Shown: in pieces, positions 26,179 to 40,491 of the stretch | How positions within the stretch are numbered: position 1 is the stretch's first letter | Layout of the letters: each line of letters begins with the position of its first letter | NCBI RefSeq assembly: GCF_910589235.1 | Contig: NC_060965.1 | Location: 310,001 to 374,000, forward strand | Reading direction: 5' to 3' | From: Vespa crabro | Taxonomy: Eukaryota > Arthropoda > Insecta > Hymenoptera > Vespidae | DNA: 64,000 nt | The notes under the pieces: generated by a model | Database searches by the model: none | What the model was told of the DNA's origin: nothing | What the model saw: only the letters and a program-made list of their open reading frames with translations | Program-made: the position numbers and the translations under genes

Positions 26179-26243
<65 letters not shown>

Positions 26244-27401
26244 AAGAGCGAGAGAGAACGAATTGCAAGTAATAAAGAATTAAAATTAATAAAGAATTAA
26301 AAAGTTGATAAGTTAAAGACAATTTAACGACATTAATTAAGCATAGTGCGATTGTATAGCTATAGGTACAATTATTCGTATAGCATAGAACGATAACGAG
26401 TGCTCGTGTACTCGCTCGTACGATTGCAACTACCACCTCCATCTTTTATGTACATACGTACTTTCTTCAATAGATTCGAAAATTTAAAGCGCTATTCAAA
26501 CGAGCCAAGTAATTACTTGAAATATATGATAAAGAGAATTCTCGATGACAAATGTAAAGACCATAAAGACGAATAAAGATACGAAAAATAATAAGTCATT
26601 GGATATAATGATGAGGAAAAAGTTTTAATAGATAACAAATGAAAGTTACATTTAATATTTAAACGGAAAAAGACCAAGGTCAAAGTCGAACAAGTGCAAA
26701 GAAGGACACATCGTAGGAGGGGGTAATTCGATCAGCTATTTGCATATGTATTGTATATATTTATATGGAAGAGAATTAGACTCGTCGATATCGATTCATT
26801 ATGTAAGATAAACAAGTATATAAGTACGGAGGTTACGACCGATGACGTTCGTGCCTATTCGAGGGACGCGCGTCGGTCAAAGGTGTCTCCGGAACATGCA
26901 ACCCATGCTATATCATGCACATACCTGTTCCCCCTTTCTAACGAAAACGCAATCCGTATGGATATATGAAAAAATTATTATATGATATTAATCAATTTCA
27001 TTATCATACGATATCCGTTACTTCCCTCTACTCGATCCTAAGTACATTTCCATCGGAAAAGGTAATGTAATAATGTATATGTAATGATGAATATGAATGC
27101 TTAAAAATGAATATGAAAAGTATAAGAAAGATAGGAAAAAATAGATTTGAATTTATGTATCAACGTAGTATAAATTATGTACTTATGTATATACATATGT
27201 TTATACGTAGAAAATAATGCTATTTACAACAAAGTTGCACGTCATTGTAACGTTCAATAAAACTCGACACTTATCATTGGTCGAAACTCGAGTCGATGTT
27301 CGCGGTCCTCTTATAGTGTTGTAACAGAGAAATCGTCAGTGTGCGTACGTCTAAGAGCAAGTTAAAATGTTGCGTATGGAGTATGTGTAATGTTTTCCTT
27401 C

Positions 27402-27476
<75 letters not shown>

Positions 27477-28235
27477 CCCCCAATCAAAAGAATTATCCTT
27501 ATTGGTGGTGGTAGATCATTCACTTTTCAGCGCGTTGAGTTGCGCTAAACGTTGCTCCCTTTGAAGCAAAGATGAAAGTAATGGGATAATAATATTATGT
27601 GTTGTAGGACGAGTCTGCGTAGAATCGCGCGACATGACGAGCCAGAGTTCAGTTGCGCGAGCATTTTGAACAGCATGGAAAGATTCGTCAAGACCGTCAG
27701 CGAGATGGAAGAAACGATCTTGATACCGAGAAGACTATTGGATCTGGCCGTTGGTGATGCTGGTGATACGATTCGTTTGAAAGCCGGCAATAACGTGAAA
27801 GAAACGTTAGCCAACACGGATTTGTATCGTTTGTATCACATCGTCAATCAGATGAAAGTCGAATTGCTCTGGTCGAAGGAGGATCGTATTCAATCTCGGG
27901 AGGAGGAAGATGCCGATAAATCGGTCCTTGTTTATCAAATGAATACGGAAACCGGCAATAGATTAGGACACGCTCGTTGTCCAAGCACTACCTCGATGCA
28001 AAGCATACAGAGCGCATCCTCGATCGCGTCTTCTCTTTCATCCGATTCCGAGTCGGATATCGGAGTCGAAAATGATTCCAGTCTAGAGAACGAGGAGTGC
28101 ATCGATCTAGCCAATTCTATTGCCAACAATTTCAGACATCATTTACGGGGACTTCATCGTAGTATCAACAGGATGACGGATGTTGCCCAATATCTTACGC
28201 TTCGATATCAAGTCGACGTAGACGGCCAAATCTGA
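24292..28235 (+). CDS. MID1IP1: MID1-interacting protein 1 / Spot14 family protein
   Basis: In vertebrates MID1IP1 and THRSP (Spot14) promote lipogenesis by driving acetyl-CoA carboxylase polymerisation, and MID1IP1 also binds the microtubule-associated ligase MID1. Two exons, 24292-24332 and 27608-28235, join to 222 aa. Exon 1 encodes MNYSDITSNVDST plus two bases and ends at a GTACGA donor; exon 2 follows TTGTAG. Family features: an N-terminal SMERFVKTVSEMEETILIPR helix and a C-terminal FRHHLRGLHRSINRM block (from about residue 189), matching the vertebrate FHYHLRGLH. Between them lies a Ser/Asp/Glu-rich linker that is probably disordered. The 3275-bp intron is full of microsatellites, and a 72-nt (CT)n stands about 130 nt before the acceptor. 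The exon 1 assignment rests on splice phase; Met at 27676 in exon 2 could be an alternative start. Confidence 0.88.
24825..24912. repeat. TA/CA microsatellite in MID1IP1 intron
   Basis: An interrupted (TA)n tract ends in (CA)n, about 500 bp into the intron. It generates meaningless Tyr/Ile open frames. Confidence 0.9.
26180..26238. repeat. (GA)n microsatellite in MID1IP1 intron
   Basis: About 29 GA units. The rest of the intron (24333-27607) is AT-rich and holds no exon that I can recognise. Confidence 0.95.
27407..27480. repeat. (CT)n microsatellite before MID1IP1 exon 2
   Basis: About 35 CT units followed by a C-run, ending about 127 nt upstream of the exon 2 acceptor. It may act as a strong polypyrimidine element. 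Confidence 0.95.
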
Positions 28236-29961
28236 TTTGGTAGTTGTTCTATGTTTCGATAAGTTTAACGACCATTGATCGCATATAAACTTGAAACAAG
28301 TTTATTCTACTTTTGTCGACGCACGAACATTCAGATTATTCAAATGCATCTTCGAGTTCAACGAAGCGAGATCATCTCACCTCGAATCTAACTTAGGACG
28401 ACTCACTTAGTACCATTTAATAAAAAATCATATAAGATTTTATTGTTGAAACTACCTAAGTAATTATGTTGTTATCTATCGACGAATTTTATATAACTTG
28501 AAGTGCACAGAAAATATAATCAAATAGATTTGGGCTTCTTTTTTCTGTCGTGTGTTAACTCGTTAGAAAAGTTTATATGGCCAAGTGGCTTACAAAAAAT
28601 ATATAATTAACGTCGATTGGCTCTTTAGAAAAGAGCGTCGTAATGTAGATTTTTTTCTTTTACGAATGGTCGTTGCTGTCGAAGCATTATTATTTTTTAA
28701 GTTGATGAATTATATTGGAAGGTATTGATAAACCATGGGAGTTCATTGATATAAATATTTTGCGTTAAAAATTTCCTGTTAAAAAAAGAAAAAAAAAAAA
28801 AGAAAAGAAAAAAGAACAAAAAAAAGGACGTAAAAAGAAGAAGGAATTCGTCTTTTCGCACGATTCGTAATAAGAGTTCGTGTGTCGATTAGAACATTCA
28901 TAAACTGCTGAAAAGAATATAAGATTACTGCATTGAAATTATCACACGCGCTATAATATTTCTACCAAGATTACTGGCGAGCTTAATGAACATTCCATAC
29001 ATAACATCGTTTCAAAATCGACTGATTTCACTTTATAGCAAGCAAAATCGAGTAAAATATGTATTTGCAAATTCAATTAAAGTCCGAATAAATGAAGCAA
29101 AAAATACACTATAGGCTTTTCTATAATTTAGCGAATATACGCATATGACAAAATGTCAAAATATGCAAAGTATGCAATTTTATGTACAAAAAATTATATT
29201 TTTCCTTATATAAATCTCGTACAAAGTAGAATGCTGCATTGTGAAAAGATCGCATCTTCGACAACGGAATCAAACGGGTTACTTTTAAATGAAAGTACAA
29301 TCATATAAATTTCAATTTTATTACTAATTAATATAATTAACACTCATGCGATTTATTGTATCAAAGTGACATGTAAAATCGCATGATCTGTTTTGACTAT
29401 AAAGAAAAATATCAATCAAAATTGCAAATGCGGTCATGTAAAATTATTTATATAAGAAAAACTATTGAAATTTGACGCTTTCTTTTTTTTTCAGTTTCAA
29501 CACAACCTTTTTATTTGTGCTTATTCATATATTCTATGTACATAGATATGGCCTTACTATTATTTATTTTCATAGTAATATTAGTTGTAATAAAGGCTAG
29601 TATATCTCTAATTTATCCGCTAAACAATTGAAAAAAGTTTCAATTGTATGCTTACATACGTACGTGCTTATATTTATTTTTATTGTCTAATTTATTGTAT
29701 TTTACTACATATTCTTTTTGTCAATTTTGCAATGTTAATTGCGTAATATTGTTGTTAGGTGCGATTATAATTGCAAAATTAAATGCATATTTATTTAAAA
29801 TTTATAAAGCAAAGAATCGATTAGATTGGAACAAAATAGTTGTTCCGATTTTTATTATGATATCTTATTTCAACCAATAAACGCTTGCCGCAAATGTTTT
29901 TATTATATTATTAACACCACAAAATGATATTTCGATACAAAAGTGTTATGTGTATAGACAT

Positions 29962-29988
29962 ACGTACGTACGTACGTACGTACGTACG
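29962..29988. repeat. (ACGT)n tetranucleotide tandem
   Basis: Nearly seven uninterrupted ACGT units. The unit is self-complementary, so either strand can fold on itself, and each unit carries a CpG. Confidence 0.9.
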
Positions 29989-31498
29989 TGTGTTTAGCGC
30001 TATATCATCATTGAATAACATCGCTCTTTTCATATAGACACACAGGAAAATAGTAATACATTAAACGAAAGCAAGCAAGGAACATGTGCAGATTATATTT
30101 CTCTGAAGGTAGGTTGCTCGAAAGAATTAGTTATATGTACTTGTACAAATTTTATTCTTAAATTGAAGGAAAAAATGGATATGTGGACCTTATTAGAATT
30201 CGTTGTAAAATAAATAAAGACAATCTGGAGAAATATTATTAAAAAGATGGTAATACAAACCAAAATAATCATCTGTCGTCTATAAGTACGCACAAAGTAT
30301 TGAAACAGTGTCAGGAGCATTATAACAAATGTGAATGATCTGTACAATTATGCATTATTTTAAATTATATTGTTTTGTTTTTCTCTTACAAAAATAAATG
30401 TGTAAAATTCGCGCGTAACAATTTCAAATCTTTTTGCAATCGCTCTCGTTTAAAAGTTTTATAAAATTTTTCTTGCGTTCTTCGAAATAATGTTCTTATG
30501 TTCTAATCCTCCCATATAACTTCATTTATGAGACACCCCACACACATATATCGAATTCAAAGATAACAAGTCAATTCTTAAACTCCATTATACTTCATTA
30601 TACTTCATTATAAACACTATTATAAATTAAAATTGTATAAAAATGATAATTGAAATTTAAAAGAAGAAGAATTGTGCGCTTAAATTCTATCATCATAAAT
30701 AATACATTACGTCATTCTATATTTTTCTATTTATCACCGTAATCTCGCATATGATCTTTTAAAAGTACGTTCGTTGATTTTTTTTTTTAACAATGGTATA
30801 AAGAAATAACGATATTGTGTATTTCAGATATGTGCTTTGTTATGTTTGTTTTAAAGATAATTTAATTAATATTCTATCCCGGAGAAAAAATAATTTTTTC
30901 ATGAAGATCATATTGTATATCATTTCTAAATTTTATGAATATTTATCAGGACCTATCATTTTTGTTGTAGTTAAAAGTAATTTACGTTACGTGATATCTT
31001 TTGTTAAATATAAATGTGATTAAATAAATAGTGGACTCAGTAAAAATGTCAATACCTATAAAAAATTCTTCGTTTTTATTAAATTTCTATGATTTCCTAG
31101 CACATAAAAAATATTAAATTCGTTTAAATATGGGATAGCTATCGAGACGTGTTAAATATAAAATAATTTTAAACGTATTTATCATGTACTTGCTTATAAA
31201 GAACGCTAATATAGAAAATTATTATATTTTATAAATGTTGATAATAATTTGTGATAAACGTACAAAGCCATCAGAAAAAATATCGTACATTTTTTTGTAT
31301 ATCAATGTTATTATTTCTTTTCGAAGAGAAGATATATTATTTACAAATCCGTGTTAAAATAAATATACTCAGACTTTTCGAAATATTGTTGTATTTATAT
31401 GTAGATGTATATGTGAGAAAATTATGTATGGATATTCGCATACGTATAAAGTTTTTTATAAATGCTTGTGTGTGTCACTCAGAACGGCATTAGTTTGC

Positions 31499-31533
<35 letters not shown>

Positions 31534-32220
31534 GAATCTGTGTGAGAAAATAGTTATTTTCCAAGAAATCATATAGATCAGTGAGCCAAATTTTTTCTCG
31601 AAATTCATGTGGATCAGTAGTGCTCAAATATATGGATCAAAACTTTTTTTTTCTCATATATTTCTCGTATATTTCTAGTTATTACTTTTCCACGTATAAT
31701 GTCGTTTCTTTATCCAAAGACAATGTTCAAGTATTTCTGATAATTTTCGACTGCTATCGAATCGTGATATATTATTATTATTAACACATTAATTATTTAT
31801 TATTATTAATATATTATAAACAAAACTTTTACGTAATATTTTGTTGAAATATTTACACGAGTGACTATTTGGTTTATTAATTGAATAATTTCTTCGGGCG
31901 CGATTTAAAAAATTGGAGGGAAGATTTATGTATGTGTAATATTTACGTATGGCTATTGACGATTACGATTAATAAAATTTCTCGTGGATTTCTATATATT
32001 ATCCCGTCTTTTAATGATAAGTTAATTAATAAAATTATTCAATAAAAATTTGGCTTATTTCTTTTGTCCTTTTTCTTTGATATATAAGAGATACATATGT
32101 ATCTATAATAGATTGAAATTGAATAATATAATATAAAAGTTGTCATCGTTGATCCGTGGGTCTCCAGAAGCGGCAACCTCCAAGTGGTGAGACCTGGGCA
32201 ATTGATATTTTTGTCGATGC

Positions 32221-32251
32221 AATGTATATTATATCTTACATAATATACATT
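32221..32251. other. Perfect 12-bp inverted repeat beside a GC-rich island
   Basis: The arms 32221-32232 and 32240-32251 are perfectly complementary, with a 7-nt loop. Just upstream, 32150-32205 is a GC-rich patch unlike the surrounding desert, with its own GGTCTC/GAGACC pair (32158-32163 and 32188-32193). No coding meaning is clear on either strand. Confidence 0.6.
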
Positions 32252-34007
32252 CCACCGAAAATGATATCGAGCTAATGGCTGCTTAATGTAAAACATATAT
32301 AATGTTATAATGTAAGCATATATAATATAATAATGAAGCTTTTTATATAATTTTTTATTCTAAAATGACTCATCTTCTGAACGTTAATTTAAAAATGTAT
32401 CGTTCGTTCATTTAATTTATCCTCGTCATTTGTTCTATTTATATAATATTACTAGCTGCACTCTCTCATATTGCGTAATAATCAGAATTTATTTAAAAGA
32501 GACGATATTAAAAATAAATATTTACTTTCAGGTTAATAATATAGGTCAGATATGGTCTCGGAGAGAATAAATAAGATATAAATATTAAACAATTCGATGT
32601 AATTTTTATTAGTCGCGGTGGGAGTCCAAGAAAATGATACCGTATGCAACAATATATGATTTTACAATAGAATATTTTATATTATACAAAAACAAACTAT
32701 TACTGTTGCATTATTTATGAAATCCTATCACCCAACGCAAAAAAGCATATACATTGAATTATAATAATTCTGAACGTTAAGATACGAAGCATATTAATTG
32801 ATATAATCAAAGGAATAACAAAAGATATAGTTATGTGAAATAACATATTTGATGGCAAAGATTTAGTAATTCACTGAGCCTATACGATATTTTTCTTAAG
32901 TTAAGACTTTATTAAAAAAATATTCATTATCCTAATTACGAATATTTATAATATTATATATTTGATAATCTTATACTAATATCACAATTGCTCGAGACAG
33001 TCAAGATTTCCAGTATTTGTGCACGTGATCTTAATCTATGCTTAATCTACGCAACTGCCTTAGTAATCTATTACATAATTATTTAATATTTCTGAATTTT
33101 GTATTGTTTAAATTCAAAGCATATTTAGTTGCATGAATAAAAAATGCACAATCAGTGACTTATAATGCAGTGAGAAATACATAAACTGCATGTAAAGGTA
33201 ACACTTTCATAACAGAGTATATAATTATATCTTAAGGTAATTTTTAAAAAATTAGTTCTAGTTCAAAATTTTTGTACAATTTTACATAGTATTTGTATTT
33301 TAAATATTATCACTGCCAGTAATGAAATAATCCTAACTAAATGATTGCTTAGACATTTATTCTAATTGATATCCATCTTAGAATAAGTAGCACAGGTATC
33401 TCTTCAAAGTAAGTGTTAGGGTTTGTAAAGGCACTGCCTCATTTAATATAATTTACAGAATTCTAAGAATAAGAATCTTTTTATCGTAATTAGAATTAGT
33501 GTGAATGATTGAATAATTCAGTGAACTAAATTAGATTTACTTAGTGCCTTCAAGAGTTTGAGTACAGAAGACATAGTTCTCAACTGATTAACATTTTCTT
33601 ATTCTATTTATTCCTTTTTACACAACTTATTTGGTAAATAAATGTCAATATAGTCAATTTATGTCTTCTGCTCTCAGACTTCTTTAAGAAGATTATTAAT
33701 TAAATATTTCTGTCTATAAAGGAAATCTTAGTAAATACATTACTCGGATCAATATTTTTGTAATCGTAGTGTACATTTTTTAAAAAATTTTTTAGGATTT
33801 CTCAATATACATATAATGTATCTTAGAAATCTATGTATTAAGACTACCATAAAAATCCTGTATCTCTTCTAATTTTAACGATGTTTCTACAAAATATTCA
33901 AAAAAGCCTGTAACATTGTCATTTACAAAATGTTACATTCAAGTTTACATTTAATTCGGTTCGAGTAACAACAATGTTACTGTTTGCGTAAAACATCATA
34001 GGCGTGT

Positions 34008-34019
34008 ATATATGTATAC

Positions 34020-34050
<31 letters not shown>

Positions 34051-34096
34051 CACACATGCACACACAGAGACATACACACACGCGCACACACACACT

Positions 34097-34156
<60 letters not shown>
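34008..34156. repeat. Compound TA/CA microsatellite
   Basis: A (TA)n-(CA)n-(TA)n array of nearly 150 bp lies about 1 kb downstream of the BRWD3 stop codon, within or beyond its 3' UTR. Confidence 0.95.
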
Positions 34157-34158
<2 letters not shown>

Positions 34159-35172
34159 CACAAGTACACAATCTAAGTATTAAATTAAGTAATATAATAT
34201 GCATATATTCGGAAATTAAATTCATATTGACACAAGTACAATCATTAATGATTTCATAAAGGTACTTCTGTGCATCTTAAAAGATAAATTGTAAATTTTC
34301 TTAATAATTCATATAAATGAAAATAATTTTTGTCAAGGCTCTATTATTTCTACAACAGAATGATATTTTTATTAGCCAAGATAAATAAAATGTTTATAAA
34401 AAATATTTTTGAATTGTTTCTCTTTGCTGTTTTTTTACTGTGCAATCAAATTTTTAAACGAGCAATCAATATAGTTGATATTATCAGATCTGAGTAAAAA
34501 AATGCAAAAACACAGATGCTTGAAATGAATCCGCATAATTAACATCAGTATGAAATCAATTACAAACAGAGGTTACAGTGCAGTGCAGTAAATAGCAAAT
34601 GTAAAACAGGTCTCTTTAAACTCTAAATAAAGTGAAATAATTTTTTCATTCCATTCGTTTCGAAGATCAGCAATTAACATATATGAAAATATGATCATCC
34701 ACACTTCTAAAATCTTTAACTGTCTTTTTTCAATTGATTCAAATGTCATTAAATAATATAGACGTGATAAGAGTATTATAGGGCGGATTACAGTGCTTTC
34801 ATTTTCCTTTCATTTCTTTCTCGTAGTCTTTTTACACTTGCACTTAAACGTTAAAAAATACCTTTATTTCTCTGTCTCATAATAGTGGAAGTACATTGTT
34901 GCAGGAGTATTAAACTCATATTGCTGTTAATAGTTGTTTCAAGTATACACTTTTTTGCATATGAATTTCCTGTAATTCTCAGGCTATACATCTGGCATTC
35001 ATCTAGATATTTTTCATATAGTGTTATCCATCTATATATAGATACACTATCTTCAAAATGTGAATTTTTAAATTGCATATTAAATTATCATGTTTTTCTT
35101 TATGTACAATTGCAAATTGATTAGAACTCCAATGTACATCTTATATTACTAACATAGAAGATGCTGTTAAGG

Positions 35173-36150
35173 TCATTCTAAAAGAAAAGCACGTGCACGA
35201 GCTGTCATTTTCCTCACTCGACCCCTACTACTTATGCTAATTCCAGGTTCTGGTATACTTTCATCACTTTCTTCCGCATAATAACGTCGTTTTATTTTAC
35301 GTCTATTTCTCACTGGTACTGTACTACTCTCATCACTTTCTTCATTATAACGTGCACGCTTTCCACTTCTCCTAGAATTTGATAATACATCTCGATGGTC
35401 AGATTCCCTACATGTACGCGATTTTCTCTGTGATGTTGAAGGTTCTACAAGTTCATCTGTATCATCACTATCTGAATCTTCATTGTTAGTACCATGATGC
35501 AACTGTTCCTCCTCCTCCTCCTCCTCCTCCTCCTCCTCCTCCTCCTCTTCTTCTTCATCATCATCGGAATGACTTTCAGAGGCATTATTTCTTTTATTGT
35601 TGGCTGTATGTTTTGATCCTGCCGCATGTGGCAGCTTTCGCGATCTTGTATTACTTCTATGTATTACTTCCTCTTCGCTTTCTTCATCGGAAGACTCCGA
35701 GATAAACTGATCTTGGTCCTCTGCATCGTCTTCTGCATCATCGTCGGGAATAACAAATTGTTTAGAATTCGATTTCACTTGTCTATTATTTTTACTATTT
35801 TTACTTCGGTTTTTACGAGTCTGTTTTCCACGACCACTAGGAGTATAAACCTCTCCAGAATCATTATCTGTACTCTCACTGCTTACTGCTTTCCTTGCTC
35901 TAGTTCGTCGTACAGGAGGACCATGACTGCTATCACTTTCCAATGATGCTTCGGATTCACTTAATTCACTGTCACTTTTTTTAACTTTCCTTTGCACCAA
36001 AGATCTAGGAATCCTCAATTTTATCATCGAACGCGTTGAGCTACCCGATTGTTTTTGAACACCATTAGTCATTCGGGATGGACCTTTAAGAAAAGTAAGA
36101 TTAGTTTGTATTGGCTGGTTAAGCATAATTTAACATTTCTTAAGCTAGAT

Positions 36151-36182
<32 letters not shown>

Positions 36183-39100
36183 TACGCGCGCGCGTATAAT
36201 AAAGCCAGCCATATATACCTGGTTCGTGCAGATTAGTAGGCTTTCTTTTTTGTTGCACAACTGTTCCTTCATCTTCTGTATTTATATCTTCATCTTCGGT
36301 ACATATAAACTTTCCTTTGGATGGTCCTATTAGTTAATAGTAAGTACTTTAGTACAATTGTTGATAGACAAAAATACATAATTTAAAAAAATATATTTAT
36401 GCATGCAATAGCATATAATTCATGGTCTAAACTCTTGAAAGAACAGAAATTACCAGTGCCATTTGTTAAACGTTGCTTTCGTTTCTGTACTTTCGTTTTC
36501 ACATTTACTTTCGCATTATTATTACGTCTCCTTGCCGACTTCCAATTAGAAACAATTTTACGCATGTGTTCTTCAAACATTGCTGATAATCTTATTGTCA
36601 TAGAATATATCTATAAATAATAAAAACATGAAAGAAAATCTTTCTACAAATAGTAAGAATTTCTTCGATAATCTCTTTTTACTTACTCTTGAACGTTTGT
36701 TTGTATTATAATTTCTACTATTTGTAAATATTAATTTCATATCTTTTGCAAATTCCAAAGGTGTTTCATAGTTGCCACCTAACAAATCTTCCTTTACAGT
36801 GCGTAAATCCATTGGTGTATCTATTATTTGATGATAATCTGGATGTTCCAACCTATCGACTGGTTCTCTATAAGATATATAAAGAATATTAAAACGAACA
36901 AATTTTTTTAAAACAATCGAGACTATTATCGTCATTATCAATATAACACCGTACCTGAAAGGGATTGAATCTTCGCACTGCCATAAAGTATCCAATAACT
37001 GTCGACATGCCAATTTCCAATCTTGCGATATTTCTTGCGATCGAAGATTTCTACTAGAGGTTGATCTTTGTGTACTCGTTGAAGGTTTATCTTTTGCAGC
37101 CATATCTGTATCAGATTCCGAAGAACAATATGTATCGACTAATTGATGATATACCGCAGGTACGTCTAACTCCGTGGTTTCTCTGGGAAGAGAAAAAAAA
37201 AAAAAAAAGGTAACAATCAATATATTCCATAAATAATCGATGCTGCATTGTGACATACTTGACAATAGTAAATTCATCACTTACTTTATTATACGCAAAC
37301 ATAAATCTGTGATTATCCTTGCACATTTCACTATCCCACTATGAGGTTTATTAAATATCTCAGCATTTGTTGCTAAATATCTAATATCAAATTGAGCAGA
37401 TGTTATTCTTCGATAAAAATGATTTTCGAAACGAGCTTTTATAGTTGATAAATCGATGGGATATTGTACAACAAATGCATAACCAGGATAAGCATTGAGA
37501 TCTACTGGTGCCACAAAAGGTTCTGCTATCGCGAGGCTCATTACTTGGTCAAGGCCTCGTATAATTCTACGACATGTTGCAACTCTGTCACCCATTGGCC
37601 ATTCTTCTGGAGTAGGTTGATACAATATAGCTTGTATCTCCTCTGGAAGCACAGGAACTGCTCCTCCAATTTCAGCAGGCAATCCTTAAATATAATTTTA
37701 TTTAAATTTCATAGCAGCACTTTGTGGAAATCCTAAACATCTTATCATTTTTTATTAACTGTATTAAACTTAACATAGAAATAATAATTAAGCGGACATA
37801 TACGTTAAATAATAAACTTACTATCTCCATCAATCGGTTCAAGATCCCATGGACTCATTCGTTCATATTCTCCATTATCCCAACGTACACGGAAACACAT
37901 AAAAAATGATTCGGGAAAATCTTCATCTAATGGTTCCATAGATTGAATTTGTCCCATCCACCATCCATCATCGATCATACAGCGAAACCTATCACCTTCC
38001 GACCAACTGCGAGCCAATGCTATGTCAAACGTTTGACGTAGAACTAAAAAGTCCAACACATCTGGCATATCATGATATTTTATTGTAAAATTTTCTCCAG
38101 TAAATCGGCCTTCTTCATCCATTAATGCAAGCTTTAAACAACAAAGTCTGGGTGGACGAATTATATACTTTATACCTACTACTTTCACGAACTCTTGCGC
38201 CTAAAACAATATGTATTAATGCGTTATGTGAAAATAACACTTTATAAAATAACATTAAAACCAATTAAATTTAATCCTCACCCTTATGCGCATTTTAGCC
38301 CATGGCTCACTATTTGGACCTAGTTCGTAAACTTTCTTATTTCTAACAGCATCTAAATAAAATTGGTGACCTTGACGAAAATATACGATTTCATCACCCA
38401 TTTGTGGATAATATGGAGCTTTACGTGGTACTACTTCGGTGAGCCATTCGGGAGGTCGAAGAACTTCAGGAACTTCAGTAATATCTTCACTATAAATATA
38501 TGCTTTCTGATAAAAGAAATTGATATATGGATTAACAAAAATGTGATCTATACGTAAATGACTGACAAACTAAAAGACTGAAATAGAAAACTTTACCTTT
38601 GCTGTACGACCTTTATTGCGCCTTCTATCGGTATCGCTTGGTGGAGTAAGAGACCTTTTTTTAACAGGCTTACGTTTACTGCGTTTAGGAGGTTCGAGAT
38701 TTAAACCATGATCTGCAATCCAATCTGAATATTGGGTACTACATTCGGAACTAGAACTATCTGAACATAAATCTTCTTCATTTGCAGTAGAATCATTACT
38801 ATTACTACTAGCCGAACTTCCTGTGGTTCCTCCGTTTTCAGGATTCTGTGGATAAATAATAACAATGAAGAGATAAGAATAAAATAAGAAAATATGTGAT
38901 AAAATGAATACCACACTTGAAATACCTCAAATTCTTCATCGTCCCGTTCTTCGTCTCGTGCCGCTCTAGTTCTATATCCGTGTCTAGCACCTCTATTACG
39001 TTTTCTATTTGCTACTTTATTCCCTATACTATCCTGAACAGCTGCAGTGTTCAAAGCAGGTTGGGGTCTACTTCGCATTTCTCGCCTCCAATTTTCTAAT

Positions 39101-40435
39101 TCCATATCTGCCATAGCACGACTGGAAATATAAAAGATCTATGTAAATATTTTCATGTAGAAAATATCCTTTGTCCGTATTTATAAAAAGAGCGATTAAC
39201 ACGTAAACATACAGCGAATTAAATTGTGTTTCCCTAGTAGCTTGGTTCATAGGTCGAGCAAGAATTGGTTTGTTCCAAGGTGTGGTATTGTCTCTTTGCC
39301 AATTACCACTACTTTGCCTAACACCTTCAACATCGCCTGCTCTCCTTAAGCCTGGCCTACTACCGCGAGGACTAGCAATTTGACGAATTGGTTGTTCTCC
39401 TGCATTATCTTCTCTATCATTTGCACCTAAATCACCATCTGCGTCAATATTTTGTCTCTGTGCAAGAGCTTCAATCAATCTATCAATATTGGACCTTGGT
39501 TCTTGCACAGGAAGACCTTCTATAACTTCTTGCATTCCTATTGCACATCAAAATATGTGAAATTCATTTTTTCCTTTTTCACACACAATCAAGTAGAGAG
39601 AAAAAATTACAATTGAAATTGCAATTATTTTACCTCCAGCGCCTACTGCTATATTAGGTACCAATTGTTCCCCACGACAATTTTCTCTACCAGGGACTAA
39701 TCTTTGTAATGCAGGAGGGTATGGATTTCCATCCACATCAACGAGGAATGGAGGTGGCATTAAATGGGGTGCTGTTTGCGTTTGTTCATCCAAAACATAA
39801 TTATTTATATCTCTAAGTAATGGCCTATAGTCTGTATGAAAGAAGAGTTCTTTTGGTACCTGTAATTATATTTTTTCTTGCATTTACAATGGATATTATT
39901 AAAGAATATATATCGTTTAGCATTGCAAAAATGCAAATGTTATCGCACTATAAACAAAAAACTTACTATTTTCAATTTTTCTACGCCAGATCCAAATCCA
40001 TACATTAAAAGGTGACCATGAGAATCGGTTGCAGCGATCATTGTTCCATCAGGAGACCATTTTGCATCAAAAACCGCACCATTTCCTTGTCCCTCGATAA
40101 AATTTTGAAAACAAGCCACTGGTTCTGTATTTAGAACATCCCATATAATGAGCTGTCCATCGTGACCGGCACTTAATATAACACGAGGATCTATCGGATG
40201 AGATTCCAGTACAAACACCTCATCTTTATGACGGCGAAGGACTTTTATTAATTCTCCCGATTTTGAGTTCCACACTTTCAATGAACTATCATTTACAGCG
40301 GTAATTACCCATTCGTCACTTACGTCCCAACAAACCATAGTAACTTTAGCCTTCTTATTTGTGTCTTCGTCCGTTTCTGGCTCTCTACAAAATTAAATAT
40401 TCGTAATAAATATATACATCTGTGTATATACGTGT

Positions 40436-40491
<56 letters not shown>

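Larger units (their letters stand above)
28236..35172. other. Seven-kilobase AT desert; 3' regions of MID1IP1 and BRWD3
   Basis: Both neighbours end into this interval. No coding exon is recognised; the open frames are short and Tyr/Phe/Ile-rich as expected for AT-rich DNA. Notable elements are listed separately: (ACGT)n at 29962-29988, a (CATTATACTT) tandem at about 30586-30612, (CT)n at about 31503-31530, the GC-rich hairpin island near 32150-32251, and TA/CA repeats at about 34008-34156. Confidence 0.55.

Noticed and set aside
35445..35627. Arg-rich minus-strand frame in the last BRWD3 exon.
   Set aside because: It is the shifted reading of the Glu repeat inside the real BRWD3 coding sequence.
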